A stretch of DNA of 64,000 nucleotides, from positions 1 through 64,000 of the forward strand of contig JAHEGN010000004.1 of NCBI GenBank assembly GCA_024645085.1, in the 5' to 3' direction. The stretch comes from Rhodobiaceae bacterium. GTDB lineage: Bacteria > Pseudomonadota > Alphaproteobacteria > RS24. The notes under the pieces were generated by a model, which searched no databases, was not told the DNA's origin, and saw nothing but the letters and a program-made list of their open reading frames with translations. Of this stretch, positions 45,184 through 54,342 are shown one piece after another. Position 1 is the stretch's first letter. The number at the start of each line of letters is the position of its first letter. The translations under genes and the position numbers were made by a program.

Positions 45184-46518
45184 TTACTCTGACCCTTTAT
45201 TCTTGTTGCGAAACTTGGTGCCCCATTTTTCAATCACCCGCTCAGGCGCACGAGTCACCACGAGAGCATTATCCGGCACATCATTGGTCAAAGTTGTCCC
45301 TGACCCCAAATAAGCACCCGCCCCAATCGATACTGGCGCCACCAAAGATGAGTTGGAGCCAACAAAAGCCCCGGCGCCAATTTTGGTTATATGTTTATGA
45401 AAGCCATCATAATTACAGGTGATGGTACCGGCGCCAATGTTCACTTCCGGCCCCAATTCAGCATCGCCAATATAAGATAAATGGCTGACCTTGGCGCCAA
45501 ACCCAATATGCGCCTTTTTGGTTTCAACAAAATTACCAATTTTCACTTCATCTTCGACAATGGTGCCCGGTCGCAAACGAGCATAGGGGCCTATTTGCGC
45601 CCGCGCGCCAATCACCACACCTTCAAGATGGCTGAATGATTTAATCACTGTGCCGGCGCCAATCGACACACCAGGATTGATTTTCACATGCGGCTCAAGC
45701 GTCACATCGCCAGCGATTTGTGTATCAAAACTCAAAAACACACTATCGGGGTCCTGCATGGCCACGCCAGCATCCAAAAATCCGGCGCGCAATCTTTGCT
45801 GCATTAATTTTTCTGCTTTTGCCTGTCCAGCGCGCCCATCAACCCCCAAAGTGTCTTGCGTATCGGCCATAATCAAAGCGCTGGAACGGCCCGATTGAAC
45901 ACCAAGCGATACTAGGTCAGGCAAATAATATTCGCCCTGCGCATTATCATTGCTTAACTTTGGCAAAAGGTCAGCCAAGGCATTTTGGCTCAACCCCATA
46001 GCGCCACCATTGCATAAGCCGATGGCCCGCGTCGCCGCATCAGCGTCTTTATATTCCACTATCGCTTGCGGGGCGCCATTATCATCTAAAATGATGCGCC
46101 CATAAGCGGCCGCGTCCTGCGGCTCAAAACCAAGCACGGCAATATCTTCAGCGCAGCTGGCCAGCGATTGCAGCACTTGTGCGCGCATTAAGGGCGTGTC
46201 GCCAAACATCACCAGCACACGCTCACCTGCGGGCAATACTGGCAAGGCGGCGCGCACCGCATCGCCGGTGCCGTTTTGTTGCTCCTGCAAACAATGAACA
46301 ATTTCGCACCCCAGCCCATCAGCATAGGCGCGCACATTATCTTGCTCGGGAGAGGTCACCAGAAAAATGGTTTTTGCCCCAGCCGACATAGCCGCTTTGA
46401 CGGCATAACCGAGCATTGGCTGTCCGGCAATTTCATGCAGCACTTTTGGCAAGGCGGATCTCATCCGTGTGCCTTTACCGGCGGCCAGAATAATGGCGTT
46501 AAATTCTATCTGCTTCAT
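45184..46518 (-). CDS. glmU: Bifunctional UDP-N-acetylglucosamine pyrophosphorylase/glucosamine-1-phosphate acetyltransferase
   Basis: This enzyme acetylates glucosamine-1-phosphate and then uridylates it to UDP-GlcNAc. The 444 residues have an N-terminal uridyltransferase domain (ILAAGKGTRMRSALPKVLHE, LCNGGAMG) and a C-terminal left-handed beta-helix of hexapeptide repeats (IGAGTVIKSFSHLEG, VNIGAGTITCNYDG, FVGSNSSLVAPVSIG). Together with glmS it forms a two-gene amino-sugar operon. Confidence 0.97.
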   Translation of the reverse strand: MKQIEFNAIILAAGKGTRMRSALPKVLHEIAGQPMLGYAVKAAMSAGAKTIFLVTSPEQDNVRAYADGLGCEIVHCLQEQQNGTGDAVRAALPVLPAGERVLVMFGDTPLMRAQVLQSLASCAEDIAVLGFEPQDAAAYGRIILDDNGAPQAIVEYKDADAATRAIGLCNGGAMGLSQNALADLLPKLSNDNAQGEYYLPDLVSLGVQSGRSSALIMADTQDTLGVDGRAGQAKAEKLMQQRLRAGFLDAGVAMQDPDSVFLSFDTQIAGDVTLEPHVKINPGVSIGAGTVIKSFSHLEGVVIGARAQIGPYARLRPGTIVEDEVKIGNFVETKKAHIGFGAKVSHLSYIGDAELGPEVNIGAGTITCNYDGFHKHITKIGAGAFVGSNSSLVAPVSIGAGAYLGSGTTLTNDVPDNALVVTRAPERVIEKWGTKFRNKNKGSE

Positions 46519-46618
46519 CTATCAACTTTCGACGCCTGAGGAATAACGAGACGCAGTTATAGACTGAGTTGGATTCAGAAAAGAAATCAAACTGTTTTGC
46601 GCTTTGTTACGGCCTCGA

Positions 46619-48391
46619 TTAGCTAACCAAAGCCTCAAGACCAATGTCATCGAGCATGTCATTACCGGCTTTCACCGAGGTCGCTAGCCCACCGCATTGC
46701 GACAATAGGTTATGCGCAAAGAATTGTGCCGTCGCCATTTTGCGCTGAGCAAACTGAGGATTAACCGTCTGTTGCGTCACCGCATAAGCGCCGCGCGCCA
46801 AATAATGCCCGCCCGCAGTCAGCGCGAATAAGCGCAAATAAGGCGTAGCTCCGGCCAGCACATCCATTGGCTTGCCGTCTTTCATCAGCCATTCGGTGGT
46901 TTCTTCCAATATTGAAATCGCATCGCCCAGCTTATCGGCGACATCAACCAGCACCGGATTATTCGACTGGCGACACACCTCTGCCGTCTCGCGCATTTCG
47001 CCAATATAGTCGCGAACCACCTTGCCATTGCCCAAAGGCAATTTACGACCGACCAAATCAAGCGCCTGAATACCATTGGTGCCTTCGTAAATCGTCAAGA
47101 TGCGTGCGTCACGCGCATGTTGTGCAGCGCCCGTTTCTTCAATGAAGCCCATGCCACCATGCACTTGCACACCAATCGCCGCCACTTCATTGGCAATATC
47201 AGTGCTGAACGCTTTTGAGATGGGCGTTAGCAAATCATTACGGGCGCGGGCCGCCTCGTCATTCTCGCTATGCGCTAAATCAGCAGCGACGCCATTTTCA
47301 TAGCAAATCCCACGCGCCGCATCTGTCAGGGCACGCATGGTCATTAACATGCGGCGCACATCTGGATGATGGATGATCTCAACCGCTTCATTATCGTCTT
47401 TGCCCGCCCCGGGCTTGCGGCCCTGCTTGCGCTCCAGCGCATAGGCCAGTGCGTGTTGAGTGGCGCGTTCGGCCACGCCGACGCCCTGCAAACCAACATG
47501 CAGGCGGGCATTATTCATCATGGTGAACATGCAAGCCATGCCGCGATTTTCGGCGCCAATCAACCACCCAGTTGCGCCACCCTCTTCACCAAAAGCCATG
47601 ACACAAGTTGGGCTGGCGTGAATCCCCATTTTTTCTTCAAGACCAATACATTTGGCATCATTGCGCGCCCCCAGTGAGCCATCGTCATTGACAAAGAATT
47701 TCGGCACCAGAAATAGCGAAATACCTTTTGTGCCTTCTGGCGCGCCCGGGGTGCGGGCCAATACCAGATGAATAATGTTTTCCGCCATATCATGGTCGCC
47801 ATAGGTAATATAAATTTTTGTACCGGTAATTTTATAGCTGCCATCATCTTGCGGCTCGGCTTTGGCGCGAATATTGCCAACATCGGAACCGGCGTGAGAT
47901 TCGGTCAAATTCATCGTTGCCGACCATTCGCCTGATACTACTTTATGCAAATATTTTTGCTTCTGCTCGTCAGAGGCATGCGCCGCCAAAGCTTCCATAC
48001 CGCCGTTTGACAACATTGGGCATAATTGAAAGCCGATATTGGCATTCATCATTTCGGTAACGGCATTTGACAAAGCCAAAGGCAAGCCCTGCCCGCCATA
48101 TTCAACCGGTGCTGCCAAAGTAGGCCAGCCGCCCTCGACATATTGCTTATAGGCCTGTTTGAAACTTTCCGGCACGGTAACGCCATCGGCCCCTAATTGG
48201 GCACCCTTTTGATCACCATCCCAACTGATAGGCGCAACCACATTATCAGCCAATTTGGCCGCCTCATCGAGAATGGCGTCGATCAAATCATCTGATAAAT
48301 CTTCATATTTGCCGCCCGCTATCAGCCGTTCAAAGCCAGCTTCTTGCATCAGGGCAAAACGAATTTCGTCGACGGGGGCCTTATAAGTCAT
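46619..48391 (-). CDS. Acyl-CoA dehydrogenase (long form, DmdC-like)
   Basis: This FAD enzyme makes a 2,3-enoyl-CoA from an acyl-CoA. The 590 residues have the usual N-terminal, middle (MNLTESHAGSDVGNIRAKA) and C-terminal (ILTIYEGTNGIQALDLVGRKL, glutamate as base) domains, plus the extra C-terminal extension of the roughly 590-residue subfamily. This subfamily includes 3-methylmercaptopropionyl-CoA dehydrogenase DmdC and many unassigned fatty-acyl enzymes, so the substrate remains open. GGAG lies 6 nt before the ATG at 48391. A crotonase-family gene is encoded divergently nearby at 49111. Confidence 0.9.
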   Translation of the reverse strand: MTYKAPVDEIRFALMQEAGFERLIAGGKYEDLSDDLIDAILDEAAKLADNVVAPISWDGDQKGAQLGADGVTVPESFKQAYKQYVEGGWPTLAAPVEYGGQGLPLALSNAVTEMMNANIGFQLCPMLSNGGMEALAAHASDEQKQKYLHKVVSGEWSATMNLTESHAGSDVGNIRAKAEPQDDGSYKITGTKIYITYGDHDMAENIIHLVLARTPGAPEGTKGISLFLVPKFFVNDDGSLGARNDAKCIGLEEKMGIHASPTCVMAFGEEGGATGWLIGAENRGMACMFTMMNNARLHVGLQGVGVAERATQHALAYALERKQGRKPGAGKDDNEAVEIIHHPDVRRMLMTMRALTDAARGICYENGVAADLAHSENDEAARARNDLLTPISKAFSTDIANEVAAIGVQVHGGMGFIEETGAAQHARDARILTIYEGTNGIQALDLVGRKLPLGNGKVVRDYIGEMRETAEVCRQSNNPVLVDVADKLGDAISILEETTEWLMKDGKPMDVLAGATPYLRLFALTAGGHYLARGAYAVTQQTVNPQFAQRKMATAQFFAHNLLSQCGGLATSVKAGNDMLDDIGLEALVS

Positions 48392-48494
48392 GGTTTTCTC
48401 CAATTTACGCGGTTAGGCTATATTACGGTGAAACACGCGCCATGCAAATCATTGTATTTGTGTCATTTCGCCCCACACGAGAAAGGCTATCGAC

Positions 48495-49114
48495 ATGCAT
48501 ATACAGCGTCAAAACGGCTTCGGATTAGCAAAACCGGCTTTAAAATTTTGGCTGTTGGGCGTGATACTGGCCAGCATTGCCTTATCTATCAGTGTTTTCT
48601 CAGCCCCGCTGGAAATTTCGACCTGGCAGCATTGGGCTCGCTATACGGCGCGCCTCTCTTTTATATTTTTCCTCATCACCTATAGGCCGCGCCGCTTTAC
48701 CAACTTTACGACACATCAATCACTCGTTTCTTGCGCCGCCACAGGCGCAATAGTGGCCTTAGTTTTGCCCTCGCTCATACAATTCATCTAGCCGCATTGG
48801 TGATTTATCTGCGCCTCAGCCCAGAACCCTTGGATATGGCGACAGTCATCGTCGGTGGCGGCGCCTATGTCGCTATGTTTGCCAAGTGGGCCAGCTCATC
48901 CGATGCCACTATTCGTTGGCTCGGTCAGAATCGTTGGCGGCAGCTGCACAAATTCGGTCTGCACTATCTCGCCTTTGTTTTCGTCTTTACGTACAGCAGC
49001 GGACAGTTTGGCGCCGAACCAGCTCCCATCATCTTACCGATTTTGATTTGGTTGGCGATTCTGTTACGATTAATGATGTTTCTAACGCAATTTCGAAAAG
49101 GCAAACCGGCATGA
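48495..49114 (+). pseudogene. Ferric-reductase-like/MsrQ-like membrane protein, interrupted by a frameshift
   Basis: Two overlapping frames together encode one membrane protein. The first (48495-48791) gives membrane helices and RYTARLSFIFFLITY; the correct-looking continuation lies in another frame, which reads APLYQLYDTSITRFLRRHRR before the in-frame ATG at 48731, then LSFALAHTIHLAALVIYLRL and WRQLHKFGLHYLAFVFVFTYSS to 49114. These segments resemble the small haem-binding-type transmembrane proteins of the ferric reductase/MsrQ group. One missing base near 48682-48686 (between the TAT and GCC codons) would restore a single protein. It may be a true pseudogene, a sequencing or assembly error, or a slippage site. 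The stop overlaps the crotonase start (ATGA). Confidence 0.65.
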
Positions 49115-49806
49115 GCGCAGCAGCAATGATTTCCATCACCGACCGTATCGCAACGCTAACCATGGACGATGGCAAAGCCAATGCCTTTGGATTTGACATG
49201 ATGGCCGCCCTTAACAGCTGTCTTGATGAAGCTGAAAAGGCCGCCGATGTAATTATTTTAACTGGACGGCCTGGCATTATGTGTGCCGGATTTGATTTGA
49301 AAGTGATGAAAAATGCCCCTGAGAAGGCGACCGAAATGGTGCGCTTGGGCGGCGAATTGCTTTTGCGCCTATTTAGCAGCAAACAGCCGATTATCATTGC
49401 CGCCCCCGGTCACGGCATTGCCGCCGGTGGTTTATTAATGCTGGCCGCTGATTATCGTATCGCGGCGGCTGGTGACGCGCGTTTTGGCTTAAATGAAACC
49501 GCTATCGGCATGGTTTTGCCACCATTTGGCATGGATTTGGCGCGGTTTAAGCTGAATAATCAATTCTTGGACGCCGCCGTTGTCGGGGCCACCCTTTATT
49601 TGCCTGAAGAGGCAGTAAACATTGGTTACGTCGACCAAGTTGTTGCAGCGGACCAATTGATGGATTGCGCGCTAGAAAAAGCCAAAGCCATGCAGCAATT
49701 GGATTTAACTGCCTTTGCCGGCAATAAGAAAATTATTCGTGGCGCCATGATTGAAAAAATCGCCGCCGATTTGGCTTCTGGCAAGGGTCTCAAAGTCAGC
49801 GTTTAA
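49111..49806 (+). CDS. Crotonase/enoyl-CoA hydratase family protein
   Basis: The 231-residue protein begins ISITDRIATLTMDDGKANAF and has the crotonase oxyanion-hole segments (MCAGFDLKVMKN, PGHGIAAGGLLMLAADYRIAA) and FGLNETAIGMVLPPFGM. Of the two catalytic glutamates of true hydratases, the second (in GLNET) is present, but the first, normally in GGGCEL, is replaced by a hydrophobic residue (GGLLML). A classic hydratase role is therefore doubtful; isomerase, thioesterase or another crotonase reaction is possible. The ATG at 49111 overlaps the stop of the frameshifted membrane gene; a longer open frame upstream belongs to no recognisable extension. Confidence 0.85.
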   Translation: MSAAAMISITDRIATLTMDDGKANAFGFDMMAALNSCLDEAEKAADVIILTGRPGIMCAGFDLKVMKNAPEKATEMVRLGGELLLRLFSSKQPIIIAAPGHGIAAGGLLMLAADYRIAAAGDARFGLNETAIGMVLPPFGMDLARFKLNNQFLDAAVVGATLYLPEEAVNIGYVDQVVAADQLMDCALEKAKAMQQLDLTAFAGNKKIIRGAMIEKIAADLASGKGLKVSV

Positions 49807-49835
49807 AACATAATCTAGAAAATTAAGTTACTTTC

Positions 49836-51269
49836 TTAATTTACTGTTTTTTCGGCCAATTTTTCTTTAACAACCGATACGTTTGTATTGTGTTGCAGGC
49901 GCGTAATATTATAGCGGCTGATCATCATTAAGGCGCATAAATAGCAAATCACCTGCACCGGCACAGCCATAAACACGACGTTAAAAATGACACTTTCATC
50001 GACTTGATCGGGACGTGCGCCGGGCGGTAATTTGGCCAATGTCAAAATTAGACCCGAAATCATAATGCCAAGACCGGAAACCATTTTGCCGGCGAAATTA
50101 CGGGCGGCAAAAATCACCCCCTCGCTGCGCCTTGTGGTGCTGGCCGCGCTATCTTCGACGACATCGGCCATCATTGCGCCGAACAGTATGGAAAACACAA
50201 TAATCGCGCACACTTCGATTAGATTGTGAGCGAAGAGCAATGGTAAAAGCCTCGGGTCGCCATTCACCGGCACAATATCCAGAAGGCGCCCGATTAACAT
50301 CAGCGGCCCAAAGCTGATAACAAATAGGAAACTGCCCATAGCAGCGCGCTTTTTATCGAATTTACGCCCCAAAAGCCGCGCCACAGGAACCGCCGTCACC
50401 GCCGCAATTAATTGCAAGACCGTCAGAACGCCGAGGTTTTCCGCAGTCAGCCCCCATAAAAAGGTCGAGAAGAAAACACTGAGTGTGGCTTGAAGCCCAG
50501 CTGCCGTGCCGGAAAAAATCGACGCGATAAACAAAGCCTGAAACGACCGATTGCGGAAAGTCTCGCGCAATTCTTTAATCGCAATACTCAGCGTTGTTGC
50601 GTCACGCTTGGCCGGTACGTGCAGGCGGGCAATGTTTTTATGAGTGCCCAACGATGACGCCAACATGCCGAAAAACATTAGGCTGGCGGCGGCAATACCG
50701 TAATAGCCAAAACCTTGCGCCTGAAATATGCCATTGCCGTCACCGCGATCCGTCAGAAACACGGTATAGGCCAATATGGCCATGCCAATGCCGCCAATCC
50801 AGCCGAACATATAGCGCAGGCTCATCAGCCCGGTGCGCTCGTCATAGTCATCACTTAATTCAGAAATCAGTGCCGTATTCGGCACTTCGAAAAATGTCAA
50901 AAACATGCGAATGGAAATCGCCATAACGATGAGGAAGATAAATAATAAAGTCTCATCACCAACAACCGCCGCCGGTGGGTTCCACAAAAACGCATAGCTC
51001 AAACAAATCGGGATAATTGAAGCATACATAAACGGATGGCGCCGCCCCCATCGTGAGCGCCAATTGTCAGAAATATAGCCAATAATAGGGTCAGAGATTG
51101 CATCGACAACAATTGCAATGGCAATCGCGGCGCTGGCTAAAACATGCGGCAGACCAAGAACCTGAGCGTAGAAAATCAACAAGAAGAAATTAAACCCATT
51201 GTCTTTTATGCCATAGGGCGCTGACCCAAGCCCATAAAAGAATTTTGTACTGCGATTTAAGTGAGACAT
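49836..51269 (-). CDS. GPH-family (MelB-like) sodium/sugar-type MFS transporter
   Basis: This inner-membrane transporter of 477 residues has 12 hydrophobic segments and glycoside-pentoside-hexuronide:cation symporter features: FFYGLGSAPYGIKDNGFNFF at the N-terminus, AIAIAIVVDAISDPIIGYISDN (with the acidic residues that bind the coupling ion) and RSRWGRRHPFMY. The substrate is unknown; members move sugars, but divergent ones carry other anions or lipids. The ATG at 51269 has AGGAG 10 nt upstream. No sugar genes adjoin it, and it is over 30 kb from the laminarin locus. Confidence 0.88.
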   Translation of the reverse strand: MSHLNRSTKFFYGLGSAPYGIKDNGFNFFLLIFYAQVLGLPHVLASAAIAIAIVVDAISDPIIGYISDNWRSRWGRRHPFMYASIIPICLSYAFLWNPPAAVVGDETLLFIFLIVMAISIRMFLTFFEVPNTALISELSDDYDERTGLMSLRYMFGWIGGIGMAILAYTVFLTDRGDGNGIFQAQGFGYYGIAAASLMFFGMLASSLGTHKNIARLHVPAKRDATTLSIAIKELRETFRNRSFQALFIASIFSGTAAGLQATLSVFFSTFLWGLTAENLGVLTVLQLIAAVTAVPVARLLGRKFDKKRAAMGSFLFVISFGPLMLIGRLLDIVPVNGDPRLLPLLFAHNLIEVCAIIVFSILFGAMMADVVEDSAASTTRRSEGVIFAARNFAGKMVSGLGIMISGLILTLAKLPPGARPDQVDESVIFNVVFMAVPVQVICYLCALMMISRYNITRLQHNTNVSVVKEKLAEKTVN

Positions 51270-51368
51270 TGTGACCAGCTCCTGCAACCAAACGATAGCT
51301 TTGATTAATTGCGATGATTTGTAAACCGTGATTGCAAAGCTCAGCCGATTGGGTTTACGCTAAGGCCC

Positions 51369-51812
51369 ATGACACAATCGACACAGACATCTCAGCCCAC
51401 TCAGACCGAGCTCTCGCAAGAACAAATCGACGGTTTTGGCGATATGGTGCAATTCACCAAGACGCTTGGCGTGGTCATTGAAAGCGCCAGCCAAACTGAG
51501 ATTATTGGTCGGCTTCCCATCACCCGCGCCTTGACCAATCATACGCCAAATGTGCATGGCGGCGCGATCATGTCGTTGGGCGATGCGTTGGGCGCTATTG
51601 GGGCGTTTTTGAACATGCCAGAGGGCGCTGCTGGAACAACCACGATTGAAAGCAAAACCAATTTCATCAAACCAGCCATGGATGGCGATACGCTTATCGG
51701 TGTCAGCACGCCCCTGTCGCGTGGTCGCCGCCTGTCGGTCTGGCAAACTGAAATCACCCGTGGCGATGGCGAACGCGTCGCCATGGTCACGCAAACTCAA
51801 ATCTATTTATAA
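51369..51812 (+). CDS. PaaI-type hotdog thioesterase
   Basis: The 147-residue protein shows the hotdog-fold pattern: PNVHGGAIMSLGDALGAIGAFL (HGG motif with the conserved Asp of the helix) and TTIESKTNFIKPAMDGDTL, a typical strand-turn-strand. These enzymes hydrolyse acyl-CoA or aryl-CoA thioesters; the substrate here is unknown. The gene diverges from the GPH transporter and is followed 18 nt later by an ABM-domain gene. Confidence 0.85.
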   Translation: MTQSTQTSQPTQTELSQEQIDGFGDMVQFTKTLGVVIESASQTEIIGRLPITRALTNHTPNVHGGAIMSLGDALGAIGAFLNMPEGAAGTTTIESKTNFIKPAMDGDTLIGVSTPLSRGRRLSVWQTEITRGDGERVAMVTQTQIYL

Positions 51813-51830
51813 TCAACAAAGGAATTTATT

Positions 51831-52124
51831 ATGTCAGTCATGGTTAGTGTTACTTTTCAATTCAAACCCGAAGCCGCCGAAATGGCGCTTGAAGGGCTCA
51901 AGCAAGCCCTGCCAGAAACCCGCGCCTTCGCCGGTTGCGAGCGGGTCGATTCTTATTATGAAGCAGCAACCCACACATTGCTGTTGATTGAATTATGGGA
52001 CAAGTCCGAAAGCCAGCAAGCCTATCTCGGCTGGCGGGCTGAAACCGGCGCGCTCAACGCAATGGCCGATGCCATGGCGGCGGCGCCGGTGTTCACCACT
52101 TACGATATTCGCGAAGACATTTAA
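51831..52124 (+). CDS. Antibiotic biosynthesis monooxygenase (ABM) domain protein
   Basis: The 97-residue protein is a single ferredoxin-like ABM domain: VSVTFQFKPEAAEMALEGLK, ETRAFAGCERVDSYYEA, LLIELWDKSESQQAYLGWR. Proteins of this family (for example YgiN-like) are small quinol or haem-related monooxygenases or stress proteins; no specific role can be read here. Start at 51831 follows GGAATT. It lies 18 nt after the thioesterase gene and is probably cotranscribed with it. Confidence 0.8.
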   Translation: MSVMVSVTFQFKPEAAEMALEGLKQALPETRAFAGCERVDSYYEAATHTLLLIELWDKSESQQAYLGWRAETGALNAMADAMAAAPVFTTYDIREDI

Positions 52125-52628
52125 CGGCTAAGCGGTCGGCCGGATTTTAGGTCGACCGCTTCTGTCACTACAAAGATAATATTTATCGGTTGCTCGCTGG
52201 CCAGTTGAGAGATGTGATTGCCCGGCACGACCAGTCTTGTTGCCGATTGCATAAGCGTTTGCCTATGACCAACTAATCAGCTTGTGCGGGAACAGCCACA
52301 CTACATAAAATTAAAATTTATAGAATTGGTGAGCCCGGAAGGATTCGAACCTTCGACCCACTGATTAAAAGTCAGTTGCTCTACCACCTGAGCTACGGGC
52401 CCACTGCGACTGTGTATAGTTGATGCTTTGCCGCATTACTAGTCCCTTTTATCGACTTTTTTCAGCCGCAATGTCGCAGTGTGAAAACCGTCATTGCACC
52501 GCCTGAATTTTGCATGAGCAAATTACATTGCGGCAGGCGGCTAGCGGAAAATCATTGTCGAGCCGCAATAGCGCTTGCTTTTTGTCATGCTTTATTTCTA
52601 TTGTCGGGCAGTTTTAACGGGGCGGATA
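52125..52628. other. Intergenic stretch containing only tRNA-Lys
   Basis: About 500 nt lie between the ABM gene and the next thioesterase. Apart from tRNA-Lys (52327-52402) I see no gene. A small frame at 52481-52690 has no family resemblance and no clear ribosome site. A hyphenated repeat of the word GGTCG occurs near 52136-52160 without evident function. Confidence 0.5.
52327..52402 (-). tRNA. tRNA-Lys (anticodon UUU)
   Basis: Read on the minus strand from 52402 it begins GGGCCCGTAGCTCAGG and folds as a class I tRNA: acceptor stem GGGCCCG/CGGGCTC (one G-U pair), anticodon stem-loop CTGACTTTTAATCAG with anticodon TTT, and T-arm GGTTCGAATCC. The CCA end is encoded at 52327-52329. Confidence 0.97.
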
Positions 52629-53063
52629 ATGGCGGAAATACCACAACAATTAGCCGGATTTACAACTTGGGGCGATGGCGAGCCTTTTGAGGATAAATCT
52701 GGCCCGTTTTTTATGCGGCTGAATGATCCAAGCCATGGGCATTTGTCGGCCATGGTCACCGATGCCTCGCATATGAACGGCGGCGGCTTTTTGCATGGCG
52801 GCTTGCTGATGACTTTCGCCGATTACGCGCTTTTTGTCATCGCCTATGATCAATTGGATGGCACCCATGCCGTGACCGTTTCCTGCCAGACTGAATTCCT
52901 CGCCAGCACTGGCGAGATTGGCGAAATTCTGCACGCCACGGGCACAGTAACGCGCAACACGCGCAGTTTGATTTTCATCCGTGGACAGATTAATATGGCG
53001 TCTGATCCGAATAAAATTTTGACGACGTTTAGTGGCATTATTAAACGCGTCGGTAATAAATAG
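52629..53063 (+). CDS. PaaI-type hotdog thioesterase (second copy)
   Basis: The 144-residue protein has MNGGGFLHGGLLMTFADYALFVIA (HGG motif with the catalytic-type Asp) and TVSCQTEFLASTGEIGEIL, as in PaaI-type thioesterases. It differs from the copy at 51369 and is not a recent duplicate. The ATG at 52629 follows a GGGGCGG sequence; an ATG at 52575 would add a hydrophobic, cysteine-bearing leader that does not look coding. It begins a run of closely spaced plus-strand genes with the MAPEG, TauD-type and amidotransferase-like genes (gaps 8, 7 and 19 nt). Confidence 0.83.
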   Translation: MAEIPQQLAGFTTWGDGEPFEDKSGPFFMRLNDPSHGHLSAMVTDASHMNGGGFLHGGLLMTFADYALFVIAYDQLDGTHAVTVSCQTEFLASTGEIGEILHATGTVTRNTRSLIFIRGQINMASDPNKILTTFSGIIKRVGNK

Positions 53064-53071
53064 GAGTTATT

Positions 53072-53473
53072 ATGTTTGACTATTCATTGACCGGTCTTGT
53101 GACCCTGCTCACCCTTTTGGTGTACATTAAAACAGCCTTTGATGTCGGCGGTGCCCGCGCCCGCCACAATACGCCGGCGCCCGCCATGTCGGGCCCGGAA
53201 GAGCTCAATCGCTATATTCGCGTGCAGGCCAATACGCTGGAAACCATGATGATTTTCTTTCCGGCCCTATGGCTATTTGCGCTGACCATTTCAGATATTT
53301 ATGCCGCCGCTATTGGCATTCTTTATCCCATCAGCCGGATTTTCTATGCCCGCCGTTATCAAGCCGGTGAAAACCGTGGCCGCGCCTTTACTGTTGGCTT
53401 TATGGCCACCAATGTGCTGATTGCTGGCGCCCTGATTGGTCTGGCCCATGCGGCCTATGCAATTTATAGCTGA
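53072..53473 (+). CDS. MAPEG-family membrane protein
   Basis: The 133-residue protein has four hydrophobic segments and the family pattern NRYIRVQANTLETMMIFFPALWLFA (with the conserved N-x3-E) and GILYPISRIFYARRYQAG. MAPEG proteins are membrane glutathione-dependent transferases or peroxidases in eukaryotes; the bacterial roles are poorly defined. Cotranscription with the neighbours is likely from the 8- and 7-nt gaps. Confidence 0.88.
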   Translation: MFDYSLTGLVTLLTLLVYIKTAFDVGGARARHNTPAPAMSGPEELNRYIRVQANTLETMMIFFPALWLFALTISDIYAAAIGILYPISRIFYARRYQAGENRGRAFTVGFMATNVLIAGALIGLAHAAYAIYS

Positions 53474-53480
53474 GGATTAA

Positions 53481-54323
53481 ATGAGCAAGATTGCGCTTAC
53501 CCCTCTCACCGGCTCTTGCGGGGCTGAGTTATCTGGCGTTGACTTGGCGCATTTGAGCGATGAGGACTTCGCGCAAATTCATCAGGCTTGGCTTGATTAC
53601 GGCGCTGTTTTTATCCGCGACCAAGATATTGAGCTTGAAACGCTGGTGGCATTTGGCAAACGGTTTGGCAATCTTGAGGTTCATCCGATTGTTGATGGCC
53701 TATCCGATGCGCCGGAAATCACCCGCGTGTTAAAACCAGCCGGTGAAAGCGCCTCTTTTGGCACTGGCTGGCACAGCGACAATACGTTTTTTGAAAAACC
53801 CTCCATGGGCTCCGTGCTCTATGGCAAAACCATTCCGCCCTATGGCGGCGATACTTTATTTGCCAATCAATATCGCGCCTATGAGACCCTCAGCGACGGC
53901 TTGAAACACACGCTGGATGGCATGATGGCGGTGCATTCAGCCAGCCATGCTTATACAGTGGCTGGCACGCAGGAAAAATACGATAAGAAAACCGCGATCA
54001 CCTATACATGGAGCGACTCCATTATGGATGAAGTGATTCATCCGGTGGTCCGCACCCACCCTGAAACTGGACGCAAAGCATTATTTGTCAATGATATGTT
54101 TACTCTGCGTTTTGATGGCATGAGCAAAGAAGACAGCCAGCCGCTCTTGCAATATTTGTTCCATCATTGTGTGAAGCCAGATTTCTGCTGTCGCTTCCGA
54201 TGGAGCGAAAATGCCGTGGCCCTATGGGATAATCGCGCTGTTCAGCATTATGCAACCGACGATTATCAAGCTTTTGAGCGCCTGATGTATCGGGTGACCA
54301 TTGAAGGCGACAAACCGGCCTAG
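53481..54323 (+). CDS. TauD/TfdA-family 2-oxoglutarate-dependent dioxygenase
   Basis: This 280-residue Fe(II)/2-oxoglutarate oxygenase has the metal HxD in GWHSDNTFFEKPS (H and D), the distal histidine in WDNRAVQHYATDDY and a following Arg in MYRVTIEGD that would hold 2-oxoglutarate. GGDTLFANQYRAYETLSDGL is also typical. Family members attack taurine, alkyl sulfates, 2,4-D or other small acids; the substrate here is unknown. The gene ends 19 nt before the amidotransferase-like gene. The neighbours do not include a sulfonate transporter. Confidence 0.9.
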   Translation: MSKIALTPLTGSCGAELSGVDLAHLSDEDFAQIHQAWLDYGAVFIRDQDIELETLVAFGKRFGNLEVHPIVDGLSDAPEITRVLKPAGESASFGTGWHSDNTFFEKPSMGSVLYGKTIPPYGGDTLFANQYRAYETLSDGLKHTLDGMMAVHSASHAYTVAGTQEKYDKKTAITYTWSDSIMDEVIHPVVRTHPETGRKALFVNDMFTLRFDGMSKEDSQPLLQYLFHHCVKPDFCCRFRWSENAVALWDNRAVQHYATDDYQAFERLMYRVTIEGDKPA

Positions 54324-54342
54324 CCACAACACAGGATTTTCA

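Noticed and set aside
52481-52690. Small frame upstream of the second thioesterase
   Set aside because: No ribosome site, overlaps the thioesterase start in another frame, and no recognisable sequence.
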